Shown: positions 8,499 to 16,795 of the stretch, piece after piece
Numbering within the stretch: position 1 is the first letter of the stretch
Layout of the letters: each line of letters begins with the position of its first letter
DNA from: Streptomyces sp. T39
GTDB lineage: Bacteria; Actinomycetota; Actinomycetes; Streptomycetales; Streptomycetaceae
Length of the DNA: 32,310 nucleotides
Assembly: GCF_008042045.1 (NCBI RefSeq)
Contig: NZ_RDBP01000050.1
Coordinates: 55 to 32,364 of the forward strand
Reading direction: 5' to 3'
The notes under the pieces: model-generated
The model's database searches: none
Seen by the model: the letters and a program-made list of their open reading frames with translations, nothing else
What the model was told of the DNA's origin: nothing
Made by a program: the position numbers and the translations under genes

Positions 8499-9400
8499 CC
8501 GCACACACCACGGGCCCGGCCACGACCACGCCGCTTACGGACGCGAAGGCGGGCCCGCGCACCGCGCCCGCCGACCCGCGGCCCCGCTTCCGTCATCTGC
8601 TGGCCGCCGAGTGGATCGCGCTGCGGTCGCTGCGCTCCACCCACTGGGTGCTGTGGGCGGGGGCTCTGCTCGTGAGCGGCATCAATGTGAACTCGGCCCT
8701 GTCGAACGTCCGTTGGCTGTCGGACATGCCCGCGCCGCCGCCGGGCCTCGAGCAGGATACACGGCCGGAGTTCCTCTTCGACCCGCTGACGAGCGCGTTC
8801 ACGACGCCCGCGTGGCAGATCCTGATGGTGATCGCGGGCAGCCTCGGCGCGATGGCCGTCTTCGGCGAGTACACCACCGGCCAGATCCGCACCACCTTCG
8901 CCGCGGTCCCGGACCGGCGGGCGGTGGTCGCGGCCAAGGCGGCGGTCCTGGCGGGCGTGACCCTGGTGCTCGGCACGGCGGTGACAGCCGTCTCGTTCGG
9001 GGTCACCCAGTGGATCCTGCGGGACCACGACGGGCTGTCCGTCACCTCGCCGGGCGCCCTGCGCGCGGTCGCGGCGTCCGCCCTGCTGGCCCCGCTGTGC
9101 GCGCTGGTGGGCCTGGCGCTGGGCGCGGTGATCCGTCATGCGGCCGGGTCGGTCGCGGCGGTGGTCGGCGTGCTCGTGCTGCTGCCGACGCTGTTCCTGG
9201 GCGAGACGTACCGCTGGGTCAAGGAGATCGGCAACGCGATGCCGTTCAACGCCTGGAACGCCCTGGTGGAGAACCCGGCCCGGGACCACGCCCCGCAGAA
9301 GTACCCGGTGTCGCTGACCGAGGCGTGGACGGTGTTCGGGGTGTGGGCGCTGGTGGCCGTGCTGGTCGCGGTGGCAGTGACGGACCGCCGGGACGTGTAG
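8495..9400 (+). CDS. ABC-2 type transporter permease
   Basis: The 301-residue integral membrane protein has a polar N-terminus of about 35 residues, then FRHLLAAEWIALRSLRSTHW, typical of ABC-2 permeases, followed by about six hydrophobic helices. These include LMVIAGSLGAMAVFGEYTTG, a segment commonly conserved in this class, and a last helix near the C-terminus. It is translationally coupled to the ATPase gene. Together they form a two-gene exporter that probably extrudes an antibiotic, peptide or lipid. The substrate is not readable from the sequence. A GC-rich hairpin lies just after the stop codon. Confidence 0.9.
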   Translation: MTAHTTGPATTTPLTDAKAGPRTAPADPRPRFRHLLAAEWIALRSLRSTHWVLWAGALLVSGINVNSALSNVRWLSDMPAPPPGLEQDTRPEFLFDPLTSAFTTPAWQILMVIAGSLGAMAVFGEYTTGQIRTTFAAVPDRRAVVAAKAAVLAGVTLVLGTAVTAVSFGVTQWILRDHDGLSVTSPGALRAVAASALLAPLCALVGLALGAVIRHAAGSVAAVVGVLVLLPTLFLGETYRWVKEIGNAMPFNAWNALVENPARDHAPQKYPVSLTEAWTVFGVWALVAVLVAVAVTDRRDV

Positions 9401-9409
9401 CACCCGGCC

Positions 9410-9429
9410 GGGCCCCGCGGGTGGGGCCC
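9410..9429. terminator. Hairpin between convergent exporter and acetyltransferase genes
   Basis: A 7-bp GGGCCCC/GGGGCCC stem with a 6-base loop lies in the 45-bp gap between two convergent stop codons. There is no T-tract, as is usual in high-GC actinomycetes. It may serve both directions. Confidence 0.45.
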
Positions 9430-9445
9430 ACCACCCGTACTGCCC

Positions 9446-9946
9446 TCAGCCCGTCACCCGTACGGCGACGGCCGCCGCCGGCAGCTCCACGACCACCTCG
9501 TCCCCCTCGGTCTCCGCCGTGGGCCGGAAGCCCAGCGACGTGTAGAGGTGCCCGGCGGCCGCGTTGTCGGGCTCGTACGACAGGCGCAGGACGCGGCAGT
9601 CCTCGCGTCCGGCCAGCCAGGCCATCAGCGTCCGCACGGCCGCCCGCCCGACGCCCGCGCCCTGCGCGGGGCCGTCGATCAGCATGCCGCCGATCCAGTG
9701 GGAGCCGTCGTCCTCGTCACGAGCCCACATCACATGGCCGACCACCGTGCCGTCGGCGGTGACGGCAAGGGAGTTCCACACACCCTCCCGCGACGACAGC
9801 AGCAGATAGCGGGCCGCGAGCGCGGGCGCGAACCGGCGCTGCTCGTCCAGCGGGGCGACATCGGCGACGGCCCGCCAGTTCTCGTCGTCCACCTCGCACA
9901 GGGCGACGTGACGCCCGGCCCGGTCCTGGAGTCCTGAAGTGATCAC
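9446..9946 (-). CDS. GNAT-family N-acetyltransferase
   Basis: The 166-residue protein has the GNAT fold. The acetyl-CoA binding motif A is MLIDGPAQGAGVGRAAV at about residues 87-103, with motif B near the C-terminus (DNAAAGHLYTSLGFRPT). The conserved end GFRPTAETEGDEVVVEL matches small-molecule or aminoglycoside-like acetyltransferases of general GNAT type. The acceptor substrate cannot be predicted. It starts at a GTG (9946) without a strong Shine-Dalgarno sequence. The gene stands alone, convergent with the exporter and divergent from the HAD-like gene. Confidence 0.88.
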   Translation of the reverse strand: MITSGLQDRAGRHVALCEVDDENWRAVADVAPLDEQRRFAPALAARYLLLSSREGVWNSLAVTADGTVVGHVMWARDEDDGSHWIGGMLIDGPAQGAGVGRAAVRTLMAWLAGREDCRVLRLSYEPDNAAAGHLYTSLGFRPTAETEGDEVVVELPAAAVAVRVTG

Positions 9947-10133
9947 CGGCGCAGACTACGCAGCGGAAGGCGGTGACGCGAAGCGGTTTGCCCAGCCGCC
10001 GGGCCCCGTCCGCCGGCACGGGGCCCGCACCGGACGCCGGCGAGCGCACCGGTAGCCTCCCGGTGGTCCCCTCGGTCGACGGCTCCACCGACCGGCGACC
10101 GGATGACCCGAACGAGGCCCCGGGGGTGCCGTG

Positions 10134-10667
10134 ATGACCAGTCCTTCCGCCGACCGCGCCCTGTTGTTCCTCGATGTCGACGGGCCGCTCATCCCGTTCG
10201 GCGGCGATCCGCAGGAGTACCCCCGCTTCCGGCACCCCGGCGCGGACCTCGGCGGGAACCCGCTGCTGTCCAGGCTCGACCCCCGGCACGGGGCCCGCCT
10301 CGCCGCCCTCCCGTGCGAGCTGGTCTGGGCCACGACCTGGACGGACGACGCCAACGACTGCATCGCGCCGCTCCTCGGTCTGCCGCGACTGCCGCTGCTG
10401 GACTGGCCGGACACACCGGACCGGCACACGGCGCTGCACGGAAAGACCCGGGCGATCGTCGCGCATGCCGGCGGGCGGCCGTTCGTCTGGGTCGACGACG
10501 AGATCACCACGGCGGACCGCGTCTGGGCGGCGGCGCACCACCCGGGACCCGGCCTGCTCCATCGCGTCGACCCGCGCGCCGGCCTCACCGACGCGGACTA
10601 CGCCACGATCGGGACGTGGCTGCGCGGCGCGCCCGGGGCCGGCCGGCCGCCGCAGGCGCGACGCTGA
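10134..10667 (+). CDS. HAD-like hydrolase domain protein
   Basis: The 177-residue protein starts its core with the HAD motif I LLFLDVDGPLIPFG (D14, D16). It also has ATTWTDDAN in the motif II region and FVWVDDE as the acidic motif IV. It lacks an obvious cap domain of normal size, like the small HAD proteins common in Streptomyces. Phosphatase activity is possible but the substrate is unknown. A GTG directly before the ATG at 10134 is an alternative start. The gene is convergent with the HATPase gene, 42 bp away. Confidence 0.8.
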   Translation: MTSPSADRALLFLDVDGPLIPFGGDPQEYPRFRHPGADLGGNPLLSRLDPRHGARLAALPCELVWATTWTDDANDCIAPLLGLPRLPLLDWPDTPDRHTALHGKTRAIVAHAGGRPFVWVDDEITTADRVWAAAHHPGPGLLHRVDPRAGLTDADYATIGTWLRGAPGAGRPPQARR

Positions 10668-10709
10668 CGCGGCCGGGAGGCGGGTGCCGGCGACCCGTGC
10701 CGCGGCCTG

Positions 10710-11156
10710 CTACGCCAGGAGGAGCGTCGCCCACACGGTCTTGCGGGCAGGCGGCGGCTCCGCACCGACGTCGACGCCCCAGGCGTCCGCGAGGGCGTCG
10801 ACGATGAGCAGGCCGCGCCCGCTCTCGGCGTCGCAGTCCTGGGCGGGCGGTACGGGCAGCCGCTCGGCCCGCAGGTCGGTCACCTCGATCCGCAGCGTCC
10901 TCGGCGCCTCCAGCACCAGGGTCAGCCGGAAGTCGCGTCCGGGCACCCGGCCGTGCCGGACGGCGTTGGCGGCCAGCTCGGCGACGACGTGCTCGGCGGC
11001 CCGCGAGGGGCGGCCCCAGTCGGCGAGCCGGCGCTCCGTCAGTCGCCGCGCCAGGCGGGCACCGCGCCGGGTCGGCGACAGCAGCACGGTGAAGCGGCGG
11101 CTCTCGCGAGCGGGCTCGGCGGCGGAGGGGGAATCAGGGGAGGGCCGGGACGGCAT
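10710..11156 (-). CDS. ATP-binding protein, anti-sigma-factor kinase-like (HATPase_c_2)
   Basis: The 148-residue single-domain protein resembles RsbW/SpoIIAB-type ATPases. It has an N-box HVVAELAANAVRHGRV, an acidic IEVTD segment and the late box GRGLLIVDALADAWG. In Streptomyces such small ATPases often sit beside an XRE-DUF5753 regulator and a DUF397 protein, as in whiJ- and abaA-type loci. Exactly these two genes lie divergently upstream here, with 289 bp between starts. The ATG at 11156 is used; a GTG at 11168 is also in frame. It probably acts by binding a partner protein rather than as a sensor kinase (inference). Confidence 0.88.
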   Translation of the reverse strand: MPSRPSPDSPSAAEPARESRRFTVLLSPTRRGARLARRLTERRLADWGRPSRAAEHVVAELAANAVRHGRVPGRDFRLTLVLEAPRTLRIEVTDLRAERLPVPPAQDCDAESGRGLLIVDALADAWGVDVGAEPPPARKTVWATLLLA

Positions 11157-11445
11157 CTCTACGTTCACACGACTCAGGGTGTGCGCTCCGCAACGCTGTG
11201 ACCAGCACGTTCGCCGGTACATGCGGGCGCGGTACGGGTGCGGACGGCCGCTGGTGACGGGCGTCCCGCTAGCTGCTCGCCCGGGGGCGCGCGTCTGGCC
11301 TGCCCGCCCCCGACACGCCCCACCCGATGGGGTGTTGTCCGCCCGGCAGGCGGTGGGGCCGCGCACGCGCGCCGTAACCTGCTGTGCAGGTCCGGTACAC
11401 GCCGGGTGCGTACCGGCGGCTGCGCGGAGCGGGGGCGATTGCGGG

Positions 11446-12303
11446 ATGGAACTGACGGGACCGGCGGACGGCGAGGACGAGACCGAGGACGCCGCCGACC
11501 TCTTCCGGGTCGTGGGACGGCAGTTGCGGCTGCTGCGGGAACGGGCCGGACTGACGCAGCGGGAGCTGGGCGAGCGGCTCGGCTACAGCGAGGAGCTGAT
11601 CCGCTCACTGGAACGCGGACGCAGGACGCCGCAGCCGGAGTTCCTCGACGCGGCGGACGAGTTGCTGGGCGCGGGCGGGCTGCTGGCGGCCGCCAAGGAG
11701 GACGTGGCGCGCGCCCGCGCCAGGGCGCGGGTGAAGCATCCGGCGTGGTTCCGGGACTACGCCAAGCTGGAGGCGGAGGCCGTCGAGGTCCACGAGTACG
11801 GCAGCCACGCGGTCCCGGGGCTGCTTCAGACAGAGGCCCACGCGCGAGCCCTCTTCGCCATGCGCATCCCCCTGCTCGACGAGGCGACCATCGAGCAGCG
11901 CGTCGCCTCCCGCCTCGATCGCCAGGCGTTGCTGACGCGGTGGCCCGCCCCCATCCTGACGTGCATCATCGAGGAGTCGGTCCTGCGCAGGCCGATTGGA
12001 GGCGAGGTCGTCCACAAGGAGCAGTTGGAGACACTGCTCAGGCTCGGCCGGTTGCGAAGTCTGGAGCTTCAGGTCATGCCCACCAGGAGGGACGAGCACG
12101 CCGGGATGGGTGGCCCGTTCATTCTCCTCACTCCCAAGTCCCGTCCGCAGGTGGCCTATCTGGAGGTGCAGAACATCAGCAGGTTGGTCACCGAGCCCGA
12201 TGAGGTACGTATCCTGGCGGCACGCTACGGCAGCATCAGGGCGCAGGCGCTGACCCCACCGGAGTCCTTGGCTGCCATCAAGGAGTTGTTGGGAGAAGCA
12301 TGA
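11446..12303 (+). CDS. XRE-family regulator with DUF5753 domain (WhiJ-like)
   Basis: The 285-residue protein has an N-terminal Cro/CI helix-turn-helix (about residues 22-78) with RERAGLTQRELGERLGYSEE and SLERGRRTPQPEFL. A DUF5753 domain follows, recognisable from WFRDYAKLEAEA, HAVPGLLQTEAHARAL, the RQALL region, and VAYLE near the C-terminus. This arrangement is that of WhiJ and AbaA-type regulators, which act in development and antibiotic production in Streptomyces together with a DUF397 partner. The DUF397 gene overlaps this stop by four bases, so the two are coupled. The 289-bp divergent region to the HATPase gene should contain both promoters. Target genes are unknown. Confidence 0.95.
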   Translation: MELTGPADGEDETEDAADLFRVVGRQLRLLRERAGLTQRELGERLGYSEELIRSLERGRRTPQPEFLDAADELLGAGGLLAAAKEDVARARARARVKHPAWFRDYAKLEAEAVEVHEYGSHAVPGLLQTEAHARALFAMRIPLLDEATIEQRVASRLDRQALLTRWPAPILTCIIEESVLRRPIGGEVVHKEQLETLLRLGRLRSLELQVMPTRRDEHAGMGGPFILLTPKSRPQVAYLEVQNISRLVTEPDEVRILAARYGSIRAQALTPPESLAAIKELLGEA

Positions 12304-12497
12304 CTGCCGATGACGTCACGTCGTCACTCGCGTGGCTCAGGAGTTCGCACAGCTCCAACGAAGGCGGAGCGTGCGTCGAGGTCGCCGCCACCGCGCGGGC
12401 CGTGCACGTCCGTGACTCCAAGGACCTGGCCCGCCGCCCGTTCACCGTGGGGCGTCACGGCTGGGCGGACTTCGTGCGGTACGCGGCCGGGCACTGA
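12300..12497 (+). CDS. DUF397 small protein
   Basis: The 65-residue protein matches the DUF397 pattern: a tryptophan followed by RSSHSSNEGGACVEVA, then VHVRDSKD, and a final WADFV segment. Such proteins are encoded next to XRE-DUF5753 regulators and are thought to work as their antagonists or partners. The ATGA overlap with the regulator gene supports co-translation. It ends 10 bp from the convergent membrane-protein gene. Confidence 0.93.
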   Translation: MTADDVTSSLAWLRSSHSSNEGGACVEVAATARAVHVRDSKDLARRPFTVGRHGWADFVRYAAGH

Positions 12498-12507
12498 GCG
12501 GAGCGCC

Positions 12508-14052
12508 TCACCCGCAGGTCGGCGGGCGGTCGTCGAACGGGACGATGCGGAGCCGGTTCATGGGCAGCTTCAGTGCCTTCCCGGCGCCCGCGTCCCAGAG
12601 GACGACCGTGCCCTGGGCGTCGCCCACCTTGACGTACGGGCGGGACGGCGCGAGGACACCGCCGTCGACGGGGATCTTCTCCGGTTCGCCGACGGGCTGG
12701 ACGCACACCCATTCCGGCTTGATCCCGAAGTAGGGGCTGGGGGTGCGGCCGGCCTTCGCCGCCGCCACCGCCTGTTCGCCCGCGCGGCCCGCCGGCAGCA
12801 CACCGTTGTCGAGCGTGCCGATGACCAGGAGGTAGAAGGTGGCGGCGACGAGTGCCGTGGTGCCCAGCCAGCGGTCCTTGATGAACCGGTGGTAGTGCTT
12901 CATGTATCCCAGGAGTGAGAGCGCCACCAGCCACAGGCTCATCGACGCCATGAGCTTGAACGAGACGACGAGTTGCCACGCCTTCGGCACGGACACGTCC
13001 TCCAGGTTCAGCCCGAAGGCCTCCAGGTAGAACGTGTGCAGCCCGAGCCCTGCCGTGGGCACCAGGCCGAAGAAGACGGGCAGGAGGGCCGGGAGCAGCC
13101 AGGGTGCCGTGCGCTGCCAGGTCCACTGCCGCACGAGCAGGCGGATCCCGTTGAAGACGAGGAAGCCCGCGATGACGTAGGTGAGGACCTGCGAGCCTTC
13201 GCCGCGTACCGGCGCCTCGCTCGCGGTGTCGGCGCCGATGCCGAGGCCGAAGGCGGCGAGCACCGTGACGGCTGCCGCGAGAGCGGGGGCGGGGAGTTCC
13301 GGCAGGTTCCGCCGGGCCACGGCGACCATCGCCGGGAGCAGCGCGGCGACGAAGAGGGCGAATCCCCACCACGAGCCCGGGCCCTGGGCCCAGCGGTCGG
13401 TGATGCGGGCTCCGGCCCAGACCGCGGCCACCATGAAGGCGAACAACCAGACGAACGTCCGCGCCGCCTGCCTGCGGTTGCCGAGCCGGGTCGGCCGGCG
13501 GCGTGACGATCCCGCGTACCGCCGGGCGGCGACCGGGGCCGGGGGCGGTGTCGCACCGGGGAGCGGACGGGCCGCGAGATGCTGCGCCGCCGAGGCGGAC
13601 GTCGCCGTGATCAGACGCCCGGTGTCCTGGCTGCCCATGTTCTCGGCACGCCAGAGGGCCCAGCGTTCGCTCCAGCGCCGGAGGCGGGGCAGAGGTGCGG
13701 TGCGGGGGTGCACCGGGGGCCTGCGGTAGGCCATCCAGTGGAGTCTGTCGACGGGGTCGCGGACGACCCGGTCGACCGCCTCGACGTTGAGGTCGAGCTG
13801 GAGGTCGTCCGAGACGACCTCGATGCGCTCACGGGCCCCGCGCACCGCGTTGAGCGGGCTGCCGGGGAAGCGTGCCTCGATCGTGTACCAGACGCGGCGC
13901 TCGGTGGTGGCCGATGCACTGGTGCCCCGCTTCTCCAGGACGGGCCAGCCGCGTTCGGCCAGCGCCTCTTCAAACATCTCGCATTCGAGCCGCGTTCCCC
14001 GCAGTTCGACCAGCGCGACCGCACGCTGGTCGAACCTCGAACGGTGTGGCAT
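12508..14052 (-). CDS. Seven-helix membrane protein with soluble N-terminal domain, unknown function
   Basis: I do not recognise a characterised family. The 514-residue protein has a soluble N-terminal part (1-195). Its first 120 residues look folded (FDQRAVALVELRG and a hydrophobic/acidic pattern), followed by a proline/alanine linker. About seven membrane segments follow at roughly 198-216, 228-246, 256-274, 288-307, 318-345, 362-385 and 398-416. A C-terminal domain of about 100 residues (WVCVQPVG, SRPYVKVGDAQGTVVLWD, final PPTCG) contains two cysteines. The ATG at 14052 has GGGAGAGGGGG upstream; another ATG in frame lies 54 bases earlier. It is convergent with the DUF397 gene. No transporter or enzyme motif is visible. 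Confidence 0.75.
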   Translation of the reverse strand: MPHRSRFDQRAVALVELRGTRLECEMFEEALAERGWPVLEKRGTSASATTERRVWYTIEARFPGSPLNAVRGARERIEVVSDDLQLDLNVEAVDRVVRDPVDRLHWMAYRRPPVHPRTAPLPRLRRWSERWALWRAENMGSQDTGRLITATSASAAQHLAARPLPGATPPPAPVAARRYAGSSRRRPTRLGNRRQAARTFVWLFAFMVAAVWAGARITDRWAQGPGSWWGFALFVAALLPAMVAVARRNLPELPAPALAAAVTVLAAFGLGIGADTASEAPVRGEGSQVLTYVIAGFLVFNGIRLLVRQWTWQRTAPWLLPALLPVFFGLVPTAGLGLHTFYLEAFGLNLEDVSVPKAWQLVVSFKLMASMSLWLVALSLLGYMKHYHRFIKDRWLGTTALVAATFYLLVIGTLDNGVLPAGRAGEQAVAAAKAGRTPSPYFGIKPEWVCVQPVGEPEKIPVDGGVLAPSRPYVKVGDAQGTVVLWDAGAGKALKLPMNRLRIVPFDDRPPTCG

Positions 14053-14186
14053 CCGTCGCCCCCTCTCCCTCGCGTCTGCGGCGCCGGCCGGCGCGCACGC
14101 CGGCATGACGCGTCCTGTGCATGTCGGTCGTACGGCGTCGCTCCCCGCGCGGGCCCGGTCACGTTCCCGGCGCCAGAGCACGTCGT

Positions 14187-14849
14187 CTACTGCGCGCTCG
14201 TCGCGGTCTCCTCGGTCCACGCGGTGCGTTCCGCGGCGGTGAGCCAGTGGTGGTACCACCCGGCGAACGACAGATGCCCGCGGGTGGAGTCGAGGCGCAG
14301 CGGGACGACGCCTTCGCCGACGGCGCGCACGTCCTCCCACACCGTGCCGCTCAGGGGGCCGGTGACCACGAGGAGGTTGTCGTAGGCGCAGCCGCGGTCG
14401 CCGAGGTGGAGGGTGCCGTCGACGAGGGCGTCGTACAGGGCGTCCTCGCGGGCCTGCCAGGCGGCGTGCGCGGCGACGAAGGCGTCATCGTCGGTGTGAT
14501 CGGCGGGCTGGGGCTCGGTGCGGGCGTGTTCGTCGAGCAGGGCGGTGAGTTCGGGGCGGAACGGCCGCGCCGCCTGCCGGTCCGCGGGCGGTGCGCCGGG
14601 GGCCGGGGGCCGGAGCGGGAACAGCCCGTAGTCCGGGCCGGCCCCGCCGGCGCCGACCTCCAGCAGGAAGGCGCGGTACTCCCGCGGCAGGGTGACACCG
14701 AGGCGCGCCTCCACCGCCGCGAGCTGTCCGGGGGTGAGAACGGGGAGCAGCTCGAACCCGTGGCCCGTGCGGTCCGCGCCGAAGACCTGGCGCCAGCGTG
14801 GCGCGTCCCGCAGGGCGAGCACCCGCTCGCGTACTCCCGTCCACATCAT
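14187..14849 (-). CDS. SMI1/KNR4 family protein
   Basis: The 220-residue protein shows the SMI1/KNR4 (SUKH) pattern: LTPGQLAAVEARLGVTLPRE, then YRAFLLEVGAGGAGPDYGLF, and a C-terminal strand pattern with GCAYDNLLVVTG. SUKH proteins are often immunity proteins to polymorphic toxins but also have general roles. No toxin gene is adjacent, so immunity is only a possibility. The start ATG at 14849 follows GGGGAGG with good spacing; the next codon is also ATG. A 45-codon ORF ends 28 bp upstream on the same strand. Confidence 0.88.
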   Translation of the reverse strand: MMWTGVRERVLALRDAPRWRQVFGADRTGHGFELLPVLTPGQLAAVEARLGVTLPREYRAFLLEVGAGGAGPDYGLFPLRPPAPGAPPADRQAARPFRPELTALLDEHARTEPQPADHTDDDAFVAAHAAWQAREDALYDALVDGTLHLGDRGCAYDNLLVVTGPLSGTVWEDVRAVGEGVVPLRLDSTRGHLSFAGWYHHWLTAAERTAWTEETATSAQ

Positions 14850-14877
14850 GGCGTCCTCCCCGTGCCGCGGGTGCGGA

Positions 14878-15015
14878 TCAACTCCCGTACAGGAGACTGT
14901 CGTACGGTGCCGCGACCACCGGTCCGCACAGTCCGGGGGGCAGGCGGACGCCGTACGCGTCCCCGACGGGCGCGGATGCCGGTTCGGGGCGGGCGAGCCG
15001 GGGTGCCGGGGTCAT
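14878..15015 (-). CDS. Possible small protein upstream of the SMI1/KNR4 gene
   Basis: A 45-codon ATG-started frame on the same strand ends 28 bp before the SMI1/KNR4 gene. The C-terminal half (GDAYGVRLPPGLCG, APYDSLLYGS) is less repetitive than chance GC-rich frames usually are. There is no clear Shine-Dalgarno sequence and no family recognised. It could be a real leader-type small protein or a chance ORF. Confidence 0.3.
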   Translation of the reverse strand: MTPAPRLARPEPASAPVGDAYGVRLPPGLCGPVVAAPYDSLLYGS

Positions 15016-15155
15016 GGGCGGCACGCTACCCGTTCGCCGTGCGGTGGGTCCCGGCGGGTGCACCGGGGGCGGCGGCCACGGGCCCGGGGCCGTCCCGTCC
15101 GCCCGGAGCGGCCGGTTCCCCGCCCTCCGGCGCCGGCCGTCCTCCTGACGTGTCT

Positions 15156-15743
15156 TCAGGTGCGCGGCTCGCCGTCGGGGGCCCTGAAGGTCACGTCCGC
15201 CGCCCGCGGGACGACCTCCGCGTCGCTGCCGAGGGCCCACTCCGCGACCCGGGAGACCACCGCCGCCGGCACGCGGTCGCCGAGGCCCTCCGCGGGCGGG
15301 ATGTCCTGGGTGGCGTGGGCGTCGTGCGGCAGGACGACCCGGTAGTCCAGCGCCAGGGCCGTACGGGCGGTCGCCTGGACGCACATCTCGGACATCACCC
15401 CGCACACGGCGAGCGCCCGCACCCCGTGCCCGTTCAGCAGCTCGCCGAGCGCGGTCCCGGCGAAGCCGTCGTCGTGGGGCTTGCGGATCACGGTCTCCGC
15501 CGGGCCCTCCTCCACCGGGTGATGGAGCTCCCAGCCCGGCGTGTGCGGCTCGTCCTCCGCACCGGGCGGGCCGTCGTTCTGGAGGTGCACGACGAGTGCG
15601 CCGCCCGCACGGGCGCGCGCGAGGAGGTCCGCCGTCCGGTCGGCCAGCCGCGCGGCGTCGGGTACGGCGCCGGCACCGGTGACGAAGGCGGACTGGACGT
15701 CCACGACGATCAGGGCGTCGACGGGCGGTACACGGTTGCTCAT
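15156..15743 (-). CDS. Isochorismatase-like cysteine hydrolase
   Basis: The 195-residue protein has the isochorismatase-fold catalytic triad: D15 in LIVVDVQSAF, K88 in IRKPHDDGF and nucleophile C121 in GVMSEMCVQATARTA. With a cysteine nucleophile it belongs with nicotinamidase or ureidoacrylate-hydrolase-like enzymes rather than true isochorismatases. It probably hydrolyses a small amide. It is divergent from the N-formylglutamate amidohydrolase-like gene 98 bp away, which also acts on an amide. A shared regulatory region is possible. Confidence 0.92.
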   Translation of the reverse strand: MSNRVPPVDALIVVDVQSAFVTGAGAVPDAARLADRTADLLARARAGGALVVHLQNDGPPGAEDEPHTPGWELHHPVEEGPAETVIRKPHDDGFAGTALGELLNGHGVRALAVCGVMSEMCVQATARTALALDYRVVLPHDAHATQDIPPAEGLGDRVPAAVVSRVAEWALGSDAEVVPRAADVTFRAPDGEPRT

Positions 15744-15841
15744 GCCGTCATGATGTCGGCCGGGGCGGGCGCCGCTCCACCGGGTTTCCGGTGCGCAGGC
15801 GCGGGCCTCCGGCTGTCGGTGGCATGTGATCGGATGACGGC

Positions 15842-16645
15842 ATGACCGACACCGCCGCCTCCTTCCGGCTGCTGCCCGGAGCCCCCGACTCCCCCGTCGT
15901 GCTGCACGTCCCGCACGCCTCGCGGGCCGTGCCCGAGGACGTCCGGCGGGACATCGTGCTGGACGGGCCCGCCCTCGCCGGGGAACTGGACCACATCACG
16001 GACGCCTGGACCGACGAGATCGCGGCCGGGGCCGCCGCCGATGCGGCGGTCCGGCCCTGGCGCTTCGTCAACCGGCTGTCGCGGCTGGTCGTCGACCCGG
16101 AGCGGTTCCCCGACGAGCGGGAGGAGATGCTCGCGGTGGGCATGGGCGCGGTCTACACCCGCACCACGCACGGCGAGGCGCTGCGGCCGGAGGGATTCGA
16201 CAGCAGCGCCCTGGTCGCCCGTTACTTTACGCCGTACGCTCAGGCGCTCCAGGAGGCCGTGGACGCTCGGCTCGCGGCCACCGGGCGCGCGGTCGTCCTC
16301 GACGTGCACTCGTATCCGACGGTCCGGCTCCCCTACGAACTGCACGGCAAGGGCCCCCGGCCGCCGGTCTGCCTGGGGACGGACGCCTTCCACACGCCGC
16401 CCGAGCTGCTCGCCGCCGCCCAGGAGGCGTTCGCGGACTTCGGCGGGACGGAGCCGGACAGCCCCTTCGCCGGGACCTACGTGCCGCTGAAGCACTACGG
16501 GAAGGATCCGCGGGTCGCCGCGCTGATGATCGAGATACGCCGCGACGTCTACATGTCCGAGCCGGGTGGCGCCCCGGGCCCGGGCCTCGGGGCGCTCGCC
16601 GACGCCCTGGCCCGGCTGGTGGACGCGTCGGGGCCGCGGGACTGA
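15842..16645 (+). CDS. N-formylglutamate amidohydrolase family protein
   Basis: The 267-residue protein matches the FGase family. LHVPHAS at residues 22-28 and LDVHSY near 155-160 supply metal ligands. The NRLSRLVVDPERF block, YTRTTHG and the late VPLKHYGKDPRVAALMIEIRRD block are also typical. Family members hydrolyse N-formyl-L-glutamate in histidine breakdown, or related N-acyl amides. No hut genes are nearby, so the exact substrate is open. The ATG at 15842 is in a reasonable context. The gene is convergent with the PPOX gene. Confidence 0.92.
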   Translation: MTDTAASFRLLPGAPDSPVVLHVPHASRAVPEDVRRDIVLDGPALAGELDHITDAWTDEIAAGAAADAAVRPWRFVNRLSRLVVDPERFPDEREEMLAVGMGAVYTRTTHGEALRPEGFDSSALVARYFTPYAQALQEAVDARLAATGRAVVLDVHSYPTVRLPYELHGKGPRPPVCLGTDAFHTPPELLAAAQEAFADFGGTEPDSPFAGTYVPLKHYGKDPRVAALMIEIRRDVYMSEPGGAPGPGLGALADALARLVDASGPRD

Positions 16646-16697
16646 GCCGGGGCACCGGGATCGGCGGTCCGGGCGGGTGCCCGGATGCGGGCCCCGG

Positions 16698-16712
16698 GGG
16701 CGCCGGGCGCCC
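16698..16712. terminator. Small GC hairpin between convergent genes
   Basis: A GGGCGC/GCGCCC 6-bp stem with a 3-base loop lies in the 150-bp convergent gap. No T-run follows. Similar short hairpins occur by chance in this composition, so this is weak. Confidence 0.25.
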
Positions 16713-16795
16713 TGCACGATGCCGGGCGGGTGCCGGCGCGCGTGCTTCCGAACCGCGGACGCGCCCGACCCGGGTCGTCAGGGACACCGGGCGGG

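Noticed and set aside
7208..9403. Long minus-strand ORF antisense to the ABC exporter
   Set aside because: Low-complexity R/P/A/H translation; both exporter genes are clearly coded on the plus strand.
14053..14340. Longer N-terminus of the membrane protein
   Set aside because: The extension is arginine-rich, overlaps the SMI1/KNR4 gene on the same strand, and a good start exists at 14052.
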